Assembly (NCBI GenBank): GCA_023415715.1
Contig: JAEZJP010000229.1
Location: 1-13,539 of the forward strand
Origin: Bacillota bacterium
GTDB lineage: Bacteria; Bacillota; Clostridia; Christensenellales; Aristaeellaceae
DNA length: 13,539 nucleotides
Direction: 5' to 3'
Shown here in pieces: positions 1 through 6,826 of this stretch (positions within the stretch are counted from its first letter, which is position 1; each line of letters begins with the position of its first letter). The position numbers and the translations under genes were made by a program. Below the pieces are notes generated by a model that was not told where the DNA came from, did no database searches, and worked only from the letters and a program-made list of their open reading frames with translations.

Positions 1-1170
1 GCCACCGCCTTTCATGTGCAGGCAGAGCAGCAAATGCGCCTGGCGGATAAAGCCGCCCGTATCGGATGCGAATTGTTTGTGGTGGATGACGGATGGTTTG
101 GAATGCGAAACAGCGATACAGCAGGGCTTGGAGACTGGTGGGTCAATGAGCAGAAATTTCCCCAGGGGCTTGATCCATTGATTGATCATGTAAAAAGCAG
201 GGGCATGAAGTTTGGCATATGGGTGGAACCTGAATCGGTCAACCCGGACAGCGATCTGTACCGCAGCCATCCCGACTGGATTTACCGGTATCCCGTTGCA
301 AAGCCGCTTACGCTGCGCAACCAGTATCTGCTGAACCTGAGCCTTGCCCCTGTTCGGGAATATTTGTGGAATATGCTGTATGATCTTCTTTCCAATCATG
401 ACATCTCCTTTTTAAAGTGGGATATGAACCGGGCTGTTACCGATATGCAAAGCCTACCCGATGGGAAGGGGAAGGAATTGTGGTATGGCCATGCAAAAGC
501 CGTCTATGGCCTCCTGGAGAAATTGCGCAAAGCCTTCCCAAACCTTGCGGTGGAGGCCTGTTCCGGCGGCGGCGGACGGGTGGATTTGGGCATACTGCGC
601 TATGCGGTTGAGGCCTGGCCCAGCGACAACACCGATCCCTATACCCGCCTGTTTATTCAAGAGGGGTTTTCCCAATTCTATCCTCCCGCGGCTATGATGT
701 GCTGGGTGACGGATTCACCGGGGGGAAAAGAATGGAGCAGGCGCCCTCTTAACTACCGCTTCCACAGCGCCATGTGCGGCAGCCTTGGCATTGGGGCTGA
801 TATATCCAAGTTCAGCGAAGAAGAACTGGAGGAATGCGCCTGCTTCATCAAACAATACAAAGCATGGCGGCATATCATACAAAACGGTGAACTATACCGC
901 CTGATCCCGCCGGATAATGGGCCGGTAAGCGCGGTGCAGTACGTGTCAAACGACAGGAACGAGGCGCTTGTTTTCATATTTGTTAACCATCCGTCAACAG
1001 ATATGGTGGGCCGCATGATAAGGCTTCAGGGGCTGAACAGTAAAGCAAGGTATATAACGGATACGGGGGAAATCTATGCCGGGTCGACCCTTTTAAACGC
1101 CGGGCTGTGCTGCCCTCTTGAGGGCGACTTTGTAAGCCGCGTGGTCTATCTGAAGCGGTATGTAGGTTGA
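1..1170 (+). CDS. Alpha-galactosidase, glycoside hydrolase family 36 (5' end outside window)
   Basis: Retaining alpha-galactosidase that removes terminal alpha-linked galactose from raffinose-type sugars or galactomannan fragments. The reading frame is open from base 1, so the N-terminal beta-sandwich and start are missing; about 389 codons of an enzyme usually near 730 residues are present. The visible part begins in the TIM barrel with the conserved DDGWFG and LGDW segments. The nucleophile is the Asp of KWDMNR (codon 421-423). The group-I signature CSGGGGR is at codons 559-579, and the acid/base Asp is in SDNTD (codon 625-627). A C-terminal beta domain follows and ends in VVYLKRYVG before TGA. 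All catalytic elements expected in this part are intact. A promoter just downstream serves the next gene, so this gene is probably the last of an operon that starts upstream. Family assignment is firm; the natural substrate is inferred. Confidence 0.95.
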   Translation, partial: ATAFHVQAEQQMRLADKAARIGCELFVVDDGWFGMRNSDTAGLGDWWVNEQKFPQGLDPLIDHVKSRGMKFGIWVEPESVNPDSDLYRSHPDWIYRYPVAKPLTLRNQYLLNLSLAPVREYLWNMLYDLLSNHDISFLKWDMNRAVTDMQSLPDGKGKELWYGHAKAVYGLLEKLRKAFPNLAVEACSGGGGRVDLGILRYAVEAWPSDNTDPYTRLFIQEGFSQFYPPAAMMCWVTDSPGGKEWSRRPLNYRFHSAMCGSLGIGADISKFSEEELEECACFIKQYKAWRHIIQNGELYRLIPPDNGPVSAVQYVSNDRNEALVFIFVNHPSTDMVGRMIRLQGLNSKARYITDTGEIYAGSTLLNAGLCCPLEGDFVSRVVYLKRYVG

Positions 1171-1176
1171 TCCGCA

Positions 1177-1205
1177 TTGATATATGGGAAACGGCCTGAT
1201 ATACT
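1177..1205 (+). promoter_or_regulatory. Sigma-A-type promoter of the DUF815 ATPase gene
   Basis: A -35 box TTGATA (1177-1182) and a -10 box TATACT (1200-1205) are separated by 17 bases. A TG at 1197-1198 forms an extended -10 (TGATATACT). Transcription would begin near 1212. The TTG of the longest possible open frame is itself the start of this -35 box, which argues that translation starts further downstream. Read from the sequence only. Confidence 0.6.
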
Positions 1206-1257
1206 GGTACATGCTAAGTTTCCTGATTATGTCGCACATTTTAATTTTCCAATGCGG

Positions 1258-1263
1258 AAAGGG
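1258..1263 (+). promoter_or_regulatory. Ribosome binding site that sets the DUF815 start
   Basis: AAGGGA lies 9 bases before the in-frame TTG at 1273. The in-frame ATG at 1252 has no purine-rich sequence before it. The ATG at 1282 is 18 bases from this site, which is rather far. The TTG at 1177 cannot be used if the promoter overlapping it is real. Confidence 0.45.
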
Positions 1264-1272
1264 ACGATATCA

Positions 1273-2463
1273 TTGGACCATATGGAAGACTTGAATTTAA
1301 AGCTTCACTCCCTGGTCATCTTTCGCAATCTGCTGGCAGACGATGTTTTATGTTGTCTGCCCGCAGTTCTTTCGATGGGCAGCAAAAATATGGTGGAAAG
1401 AATAGCCAGTTATTCCGGATTCGTATCCCGGCTCTTTCAGGAGAATGAAAACCTGACGGATTATATTTGGGAGAAAATTTCATCTGATCAGAATGTGTAT
1501 GTTATGAAATGTGCCCGTAAAGAAGCGGCGGATTCCGTTTTGGAACAATGCCTGGTCAATGATTTAAAAATATTGGAGGAAATATCCCAACTTACCGGAA
1601 GTGAAATGAAAAAGGCTATCAGTTATGAAGGCTATTTGCCCGAATGGAAAAACAGGCCGGCCGACTTTATAGGGGATTATGAATCCATGCTTCTACATGT
1701 TTCCACCTTGGGCTATGGTATGTTTTCCAGATACCACATGTTTTCCATTCGGAATGCTGAAATTACGCCGGTCACATCTCCTGATCCGGTCAGGCTGTCA
1801 GACCTTTTCGGATACGATCGGGAGCGGAAATCCATTATTGATAATACGAAAGCATTATTGAACGGGAAACCGGCGGCTAATACTCTGCTATATGGGGACG
1901 CCGGAACAGGTAAATCATCTACCGTTAAGGCGGTCGCAAATGAATGTTCGAGCTTGGGATTGCGGCTGATAGAGATCAGAAAAAATCAACTGCTGGAAAT
2001 CCCGGCAGTTGTTGAAAGCCTGCATCAAAATCCATTGAAATTTATTCTGTTTATAGATGATCTCTCGTTTGCTAAGAACCATGAAGAAATCGGGGTGCTG
2101 AAGGCAATTCTTGAAGGAACTGTTAGTGCCAGGGCAGCCAACGTCGTTATATATGCCACGAGCAACAGAAGGCATTTGATAAGTGAAAAATTCTCAGACA
2201 GAAGTAATGATGAGATCCATGCAAACGAAACCATTCAGGAGCAGGTGTCCCTGTCGGATAGATTTGGACTGTCGGTTAAGTTCATAAAACCGGACAAAGA
2301 GCAATTTTTATCGATTGTATATGAACTGGCAAGTCTGTATGGCATTGCGGATACATACGATCTTGAACTGCGTGCGGAGAGGTACGCCATTGAGCGCGGC
2401 GGCAGGTCTCCCAGAATCGCCCGCCAGTTTGCAGAATACCTGAAACGTATTGAGAAATGTTAG
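1273..2463 (+). CDS. DUF815 family ATP-binding protein (AAA-type ATPase)
   Basis: Cytoplasmic P-loop ATPase of the DUF815 family; its cellular role is unknown. The N-terminal third is helical and begins around LNLKLHSLVIFRNLLADD, where similarity to the family appears to start. The C-terminal half is the AAA module. It has Walker A GDAGTGKSS (codons 1894-1920) and Walker B FILFIDD (the two Asp codons at 2056-2061). A sensor-1-like VVIYATSNRRHL follows, then LSDRFGL, typical of the arginine-finger region, and a C-terminal lid ending RSPRIARQFAEYLKRI. I chose TTG 1273 (396 residues) because it has a spaced ribosome binding site and lies after a strong promoter; ATG 1282 is the alternative. The frame stays open back to 1177, but those extra 32 residues look unlike the family. 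It converges on the permease gene with a 53-base gap. No partner gene is apparent. Confidence 0.85.
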   Translation: MDHMEDLNLKLHSLVIFRNLLADDVLCCLPAVLSMGSKNMVERIASYSGFVSRLFQENENLTDYIWEKISSDQNVYVMKCARKEAADSVLEQCLVNDLKILEEISQLTGSEMKKAISYEGYLPEWKNRPADFIGDYESMLLHVSTLGYGMFSRYHMFSIRNAEITPVTSPDPVRLSDLFGYDRERKSIIDNTKALLNGKPAANTLLYGDAGTGKSSTVKAVANECSSLGLRLIEIRKNQLLEIPAVVESLHQNPLKFILFIDDLSFAKNHEEIGVLKAILEGTVSARAANVVIYATSNRRHLISEKFSDRSNDEIHANETIQEQVSLSDRFGLSVKFIKPDKEQFLSIVYELASLYGIADTYDLELRAERYAIERGGRSPRIARQFAEYLKRIEKC

Positions 2464-2516
2464 GTATGATGCCACGTTCCCGGCTCTTTTGGCGGCAATT
2501 GCGATACTGATTGATA

Positions 2517-3554
2517 TCAGATCATTGCCAGCTTGCGCGCCCTGGCCTCCAGCTTACCGCGGGTTACATCAATAGTGACGGCCAGGATAATAACCGCGCC
2601 GATGACGATGTACTGGATGTCGTTGCCCGCACTGAACAGGTTAAGACCGTTGCGGATGGTTGAGATCAGCAGGGCGCCCAGCAGTGTGCCCCAAATCGTG
2701 CCTTTACCGCCCCGGAACGACGCACCGCCAATGATGCAGGCGGCAATGGCGTCTGTGTCATAGGATGCTGCCGAGGCGGTGTTGGCCGTGTTCAGCCGTC
2801 CCGCAAGCACGACGCCGGCAATGCCGCACATGAAGCCGGAAATCATATACACAACGGTAAGCACATCCTTGGAGCGTATGCCGGACAGCCGGGCCGCTTC
2901 CGGGTTTCCGCCCACGCAATAGATCTGGCGGCCAAGCGCCGTATGGTTGAGGAAGACGTGGAAAATGATATACACCGCCAGGACCAGGATGAAGCTTACC
3001 GGAAATCCCGTCAACAGCTGAAGGCCAAATATGTTCACATCAAAAGTCGCCTTGCCGATCCATAGGGTACTTTCTATCCCCTTGTTTGTAAAGCCAATGG
3101 TTTTGGAAGATGTGATCAGCAGCGCCACGCCCCACAGCACATTCTTCATGCCCAGCGTGGAAACAAAGGGGTGGGGCAGATCCAGCCGTGTCAGAAGAAC
3201 TCCGTTTATGAACCCAGCGAAGGTGGAGATGGCAACCGCCGCCGGGATCAGTATCCAGGCGCTTGTGATATTCAGATTCTGCATCATGACCCCGATGGTG
3301 CACGTGGCCAGGATCGCATTGTACCCGACAGACAGGTCGATTCCAGCTGTAATCAAGCTCAGCAGCATGCCGCTGCCAATCAGACAGTTGACTGCTGTTT
3401 GCTTTAAGATGTTCATCTGATTAGCCATCGTCATGAATTTGCCCTGATGCAGGATGGAAAAAGCGATGTACAGGGCTGCCAGCACGAAAAGCGGCCCGAT
3501 TTTCATAACAAAATCACTGATGCCTGATCTTTTTTTTGAGACCGGTTGAGTCAT
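2517..3554 (-). CDS. Sugar ABC transporter permease, CUT2 (RbsC-like) type
   Basis: Inner-membrane permease of a monosaccharide-type (CUT2) ABC importer, 345 residues, close to the usual family length. It is strongly hydrophobic, with roughly eight to ten membrane helices. The hallmark motifs are AGIDLSVG early on and the cytoplasmic coupling segment GGNPEAARLSGI in the second half, followed by the Gly-rich CIIGGASFRGGKGTIWGTLLGA stretch (in part) typical of RbsC/XylH-like proteins. The start ATG overlaps the stop of the ATPase gene (ATGA, 3551-3554), showing translational coupling, and a GGGAGGTG ribosome binding site precedes it by about 8 bases. As the last gene of the operon it converges on the DUF815 gene; I see no clear terminator in the 53 bases between them. 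Substrate cannot be read from the sequence; ribose, xylose, galactose and inositol are all possible. Confidence 0.93.
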   Translation of the reverse strand: MTQPVSKKRSGISDFVMKIGPLFVLAALYIAFSILHQGKFMTMANQMNILKQTAVNCLIGSGMLLSLITAGIDLSVGYNAILATCTIGVMMQNLNITSAWILIPAAVAISTFAGFINGVLLTRLDLPHPFVSTLGMKNVLWGVALLITSSKTIGFTNKGIESTLWIGKATFDVNIFGLQLLTGFPVSFILVLAVYIIFHVFLNHTALGRQIYCVGGNPEAARLSGIRSKDVLTVVYMISGFMCGIAGVVLAGRLNTANTASAASYDTDAIAACIIGGASFRGGKGTIWGTLLGALLISTIRNGLNLFSAGNDIQYIVIGAVIILAVTIDVTRGKLEARARKLAMI

Positions 3555-5056
3555 GTGAGCTCACCTCCCCATGCCGCCTTCATAATATCTGTTTGATTGA
3601 AGTACTTGCTGCCCCTAATGATCTCAGCCGTGATACGGCCTTCACGCATGACGATCACGCGGTCTGCCATGCCCAAAACCTCCGGCAGTTCAGATGAAAC
3701 CATGATGATGCACTTGCCCTGCTTGATCAGCCGGTTCATTACGTTATAGACCTCGACTTTAGCGCCGACGTCGATGCCGCGGGTCGGTTCGTCAAAGATA
3801 TAGATGTCGGCATCGCAATTGATCCATTTACCGATTACCACTTTCTGCTGGTTGCCGCCGGAAAGCTGAACCACAACCTCGTTGATGGTGGGCGTCTTGA
3901 TGCGCAGCGTCTTGACGTTGTCTTCGCTCACAGAGCAGATCTTCCTGTGGTCCAGCAGCGGTCCGCGGCGGTAGTTTTTGATATTCGCCAATATCAGGTT
4001 CGTCTTCACAGGTTCGGACAGCACCAGACCCTGGCCTTTCCGGTCCTCCGTAAGATATGCAATGCCGTTTTTGATTGCCTGCCCCGGGTTTTTCAGAGTC
4101 ATTTTCCGGCCCTTGATATAGATTTCACCGCTGTCCGGCCTGTCGGCAGAAAAGATTGCACGCATGGCCTCCGTCCGCCCAGCGCCAACCAGCCCCGCAA
4201 AAGCGAGGATCTCACCCCCGTAAGCTTCGAAGCTCACATCCCTTACAGATCCGATGAGGTTCAAACGCTCAACCTTCAGGAAACATTCGCCCCTTTTGCC
4301 AAAGTCTTTGGGGAACTGATTTTTAAGTGTTCTGCCTACCATCGCCTGAATGAGGAGGCTCTCATTCACCTTGCCTATGTCATCTGTGAGGATATGCTCG
4401 CCATCACGCATCACAGTCACGCGATCGCATAGTTCAAAAAGTTCCTCCAGCTTGTGGGATACGAAAAGGATCGCAATGCCTTTTGCTTTCAGAGTCCGTA
4501 CCGTGTCCATCAGCTGCTTGACTTCCTGTTCACCCAGGGAAGAAGTCGGCTCGTCCATAATGATCAGCCTGGCGTTTAAAGATACCGCTTTGGCGATCTC
4601 AACCATTTGCTGCAGGCCGATACCAAGCTTGCCGCATTCCGTTCTGGTATTGATTTCCGGATGGCCCAGCGCTTCCAACGCCTTGTGCGATTCCTCATGC
4701 ATATAAGCGTAATCGAGCAATCCAAACTTGTTTACGACCTTACGCCCAATAAAAACGTTGTCAACGACCGGCAGCATCTTTACAATGTTCAGTTCCTGAT
4801 ATACGCAGGCAATGCCGGCTTCCCGGGCCTGGACCGGATTTCTGAAGGAGACTCTTTTTCCATCCACACACATTTCGCCCTCTTCGGGGATATACACACC
4901 TGTCAGCACTTTGATCAGGGTGGATTTACCGGCGCCGTTCTCCCCGATCAGCCCATGTATCTCCCCAGGCCTGAGCTGAATGTGCATGTCGCGCATGGCG
5001 ATAACGCCGGGGAACTTTTTGGTGACATGCTTAAGTTCCACCACATAATCGGACAT
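3551..5056 (-). CDS. Sugar ABC transporter ATP-binding protein with two ABC domains (RbsA/MglA type)
   Basis: Cytoplasmic energy-coupling subunit of the CUT2 importer, 501 residues, the usual length for this double-domain family. Domain 1 has a complete Walker A GENGAGKST (residues 38-46), Q-loop Q87, a degenerate signature LGIGLQQ (144-150) and Walker B IIMDEPTS with E169. Domain 2 has the degenerate Walker A GLVGAGRTE that is normal for CUT2 ATPases, an intact signature LSGGNQQ (398-404) and Walker B IFDEPTRGID with E423. So one composite site is expected to be fully catalytic, as in RbsA. The start ATG (5054-5056) follows AGGAG at about 12 bases, with GGGATGG closer. The gene lies 142 bases downstream of the binding-protein gene, with a hairpin between them, and overlaps the permease by 4 bases. 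Confidence 0.95.
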   Translation of the reverse strand: MSDYVVELKHVTKKFPGVIAMRDMHIQLRPGEIHGLIGENGAGKSTLIKVLTGVYIPEEGEMCVDGKRVSFRNPVQAREAGIACVYQELNIVKMLPVVDNVFIGRKVVNKFGLLDYAYMHEESHKALEALGHPEINTRTECGKLGIGLQQMVEIAKAVSLNARLIIMDEPTSSLGEQEVKQLMDTVRTLKAKGIAILFVSHKLEELFELCDRVTVMRDGEHILTDDIGKVNESLLIQAMVGRTLKNQFPKDFGKRGECFLKVERLNLIGSVRDVSFEAYGGEILAFAGLVGAGRTEAMRAIFSADRPDSGEIYIKGRKMTLKNPGQAIKNGIAYLTEDRKGQGLVLSEPVKTNLILANIKNYRRGPLLDHRKICSVSEDNVKTLRIKTPTINEVVVQLSGGNQQKVVIGKWINCDADIYIFDEPTRGIDVGAKVEVYNVMNRLIKQGKCIIMVSSELPEVLGMADRVIVMREGRITAEIIRGSKYFNQTDIMKAAWGGELT

Positions 5057-5127
5057 TCTGCCATCCCGCTCCTGTTCTGTGCAAAGCAGTTATAAGTTAA
5101 GACAGATACTCAAGTTGATAAAAGATG

Positions 5128-5157
5128 GGTGATCCGGAGATTACTCTCCGGACCACC
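5128..5157 (-). promoter_or_regulatory. Intra-operon hairpin between binding-protein and ATPase genes
   Basis: On the minus-strand transcript, arms GGTGGTCCGGAGA and TCTCCGGATCACC form a 13-bp stem with one G-U pair and a GUAA (GNRA) loop, followed by CCATCTTTTATC. On the plus strand the same position would be an A-C mismatch, so the structure suits the transporter mRNA. Such hairpins after binding-protein genes commonly stabilise the upstream mRNA or partly terminate transcription, making the binding protein more abundant than the membrane parts; that role is inferred here. Confidence 0.65.
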
Positions 5158-5198
5158 GCAAAGTTGTGATCCGTCGTCAAACACGGATGTTTCGTGTA

Positions 5199-6113
5199 CT
5201 ATTTTTGAAATTCCTTGTAGTTGCTTACGTCGATGATGACCGTATCGACAACAACGTTTTTCTCGACCGCTTCGCCCTTCAGCGCTTTCAGCGCAGTCAT
5301 GACAGAAAGATAGCCCATGAGTTTCGGCTGTTGTGCGACGGTGGCGGTAAGTTCACCGGCAGCAATCAGTTCAATGGCGGATTCGTTGCCGTCAAAGCCG
5401 ATGATCGTAATGCCTTGCTTATTGTTGGCTTTCACAGCGTTCAAGGCACCGATGGCAGTGTCGTCGTTCATGCACAGCACGAGATTGATCTCCGGATGGG
5501 CAATCAACTGGTCTTCCATGACACGGGTAGCGCCGTCGGTCGTGTTATTGCCGGACAGCATTGCGACTGGGGTGAGGCCTGCTTCAGCCAGCGCCTGCTC
5601 ATAACCTGCTTTGCGGAGGTTGGAGGTGTTGTCACCCTCCTGGCCGTAGATGATCAGGGCCTGGACTTTGTCAGCGCTTACGAGCTTGACACCGTACACA
5701 CCGCCGGAATATGCGGCGACCTGGTTTGATGTGCCGACGAAGGAAGTCTTCTTCTCATAATTGGCATCTGTGTCGCAGAAGAGGACCAGGCCCTGATACC
5801 CGGACGATTCTATCGCGCCGATCACTGCATCTCCGTCAAGGGGTGCGATGATGATCGCATCGGGATTGGCGGCCAGCTGGGTCTCCAACTGTTGGACCTG
5901 TTCTGCAATCTCGGTTTCGGCTGCAGCACCCTGAACGTCGATTGTGTACCCGAGTTCCTTGGCGGCTTCATCAATGCCGCTCTTCACCGTCTGCCAGTAT
6001 TCGCTGGACAAGGTTTTGAGGTTCACAACGATGGTGAATTCATCTTCAGCATAAACAGGCGTTGCGGAAAGAAGCAGTACAAAGGCCAGGGCAATGGCAA
6101 GCAACTTTTTCAT
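5199..6113 (-). CDS. Sugar ABC transporter substrate-binding protein (RbsB-like)
   Basis: Exported sugar-binding protein of the CUT2 importer, 304 residues, of the periplasmic-binding-protein fold (Peripla_BP_4, LacI-like). Residues 1-22 are a classic Sec signal: KK, a hydrophobic core LLAIALAFVLLL, then VYA before EDE, predicting signal peptidase I cleavage after A22. No cysteine is near the cleavage point, so there is no lipobox, which is unusual for a Gram-positive-type bacterium. The mature part starts FTIVVNLKTLSSEYWQTV and carries family features: AANPDAIIIAPLD, LVLCMNDDTAIGAL and ITIIGFDGN. A strong AGGAGGGG ribosome binding site precedes the ATG (6111-6113) by about 7 bases. It is the first gene of the transporter operon. 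Family is firm; the ligand is unknown. Confidence 0.93.
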   Translation of the reverse strand: MKKLLAIALAFVLLLSATPVYAEDEFTIVVNLKTLSSEYWQTVKSGIDEAAKELGYTIDVQGAAAETEIAEQVQQLETQLAANPDAIIIAPLDGDAVIGAIESSGYQGLVLFCDTDANYEKKTSFVGTSNQVAAYSGGVYGVKLVSADKVQALIIYGQEGDNTSNLRKAGYEQALAEAGLTPVAMLSGNNTTDGATRVMEDQLIAHPEINLVLCMNDDTAIGALNAVKANNKQGITIIGFDGNESAIELIAAGELTATVAQQPKLMGYLSVMTALKALKGEAVEKNVVVDTVIIDVSNYKEFQK

Positions 6114-6140
6114 GTATGTCCCCTCCTTGGATTAATATTC

Positions 6141-6163
6141 TTGAGTGGATTGCTCCACATCAA
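6141..6163 (-). promoter_or_regulatory. Inverted repeat / hairpin in the leader of the transporter operon
   Basis: TTGA-GTGGA-TTGC-TCCAC-A-TCAA is an inverted repeat with one unpaired base. As minus-strand RNA it gives a 9-bp stem with a one-base bulge and a GCAA (GNRA) loop, about 14 bases before the AGGAGGGG ribosome binding site of the binding-protein gene. It may be an RNA stability or leader element, or a DNA operator; the sequence does not decide which. Confidence 0.4.
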
Positions 6164-6228
6164 TTCGTGTTTATTGAATATTTGAAATTGCTGACTCATA
6201 CATCATTCAAAATATATAGTGACCATCG

Positions 6229-6258
6229 TTGAGTTATGCATTAAAATATACATACACT
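6229..6258 (+). promoter_or_regulatory. Possible promoter of the GNAT gene
   Basis: TTGAGT (6229-6234) and TACACT (6253-6258) are 18 bases apart and would start transcription near 6265, about 44 bases before the ATG. Both boxes differ from consensus, so this is tentative. The 195-base divergent region 6114-6308 is otherwise AT-rich with no gene. I could not pick a convincing minus-strand promoter for the transporter operon in it. Confidence 0.3.
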
Positions 6259-6308
6259 GTAAAGTGATAGGAAAGATTTGATTGCAATTCCGCTTAGGAG
6301 GGTTGTCC

Positions 6309-6788
6309 ATGTTTATAATACGCCCGATATCTGAGGAGGATAGATTACTGGTCAACCGTTTCCTCATGGAGCAGTGGTATGCTACAGAGATGATACTGCG
6401 CGGGGAACGGGTGGATCTAAAGGACGCACCTGGCTTTATCGCATGGGAAGATGGCGAGATGATCGGCCTTGTCACCATACGTATATCAGCAGGTGAGTGC
6501 GAGATTTTGTCGCTGGACAGCCTACGGGAGAATCAGGGCGTCGGTACAGCACTTGTCAATAAGGCGGTGGACGCGGCCCGCACCGCCGGATGCCAAAAGA
6601 TGAAGCTGATCACCACCAATGATAACATACGCGCTCTGCGTTTTTATCAAAAAAGAGGGTTTGACATGGTCAGCATCCATCACAACGCCATGGATGTATC
6701 CAGAAAGCTCAAACCCGCCATTCCCTTGATCGGGATGGATGGGATCCCGCTGAAGCATGAGATCGAGTTTGAAATGGACATTTCATAA
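6309..6788 (+). CDS. GNAT family N-acetyltransferase
   Basis: Predicted cytoplasmic acetyl-CoA-dependent N-acetyltransferase of 159 residues, about normal for a single GNAT domain. It opens with the usual beta strand FIIRPISEEDR. Strand beta4 and the acetyl-CoA pyrophosphate loop are at residues 65-82, ending ENQGVGTALV. NDNIRALRFYQKRGFDMV (residues about 103-120) is the typical motif-B/C region contacting CoA. A 40-residue C-terminal tail with Pro and acidic residues follows. The ATG at 6309 is chosen because AGGAGGG (6297-6303) lies just before it; an in-frame TTG at 6282 lacks a ribosome binding site. The next gene begins 38 bases after the stop, so the two probably share a transcript. The acetyl acceptor (small molecule, antibiotic or protein) cannot be told from the sequence. 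Confidence 0.9.
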   Translation: MFIIRPISEEDRLLVNRFLMEQWYATEMILRGERVDLKDAPGFIAWEDGEMIGLVTIRISAGECEILSLDSLRENQGVGTALVNKAVDAARTAGCQKMKLITTNDNIRALRFYQKRGFDMVSIHHNAMDVSRKLKPAIPLIGMDGIPLKHEIEFEMDIS

Positions 6789-6826
6789 CCTGTTTTCGAT
6801 TGTTATATCACTACGAAAGAGGGATG

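Noticed and set aside
1273..2463. DUF815 ATPase as part of a defence system
   Set aside because: It has no nuclease, methylase, reverse transcriptase or other effector beside it, and the family is a widespread housekeeping-like ATPase of unknown role.
2464..2516. Possible terminator between the converging DUF815 and permease genes
   Set aside because: Only short arms (CTGAT/ATCAG, GCCA/TGGC) were found, with no T-run suited to either strand.
3947..5095. Plus-strand open frames opposite the double ABC ATPase (161, 118 and 162 codons)
   Set aside because: They lie opposite a gene with complete Walker and signature motifs and have no domain of their own.
6173..6212. Loose inverted repeat of TATTGAAT and ATTCAAAATA type in the AT-rich divergent region
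   Set aside because: The arms are imperfect, AT-rich and 20 or more bases apart, so chance explains them.
6282..6308. Upstream TTG start adding nine residues to the GNAT protein
   Set aside because: It has no ribosome binding site, while AGGAGGG sits right before the ATG at 6309, where the family's first strand begins.
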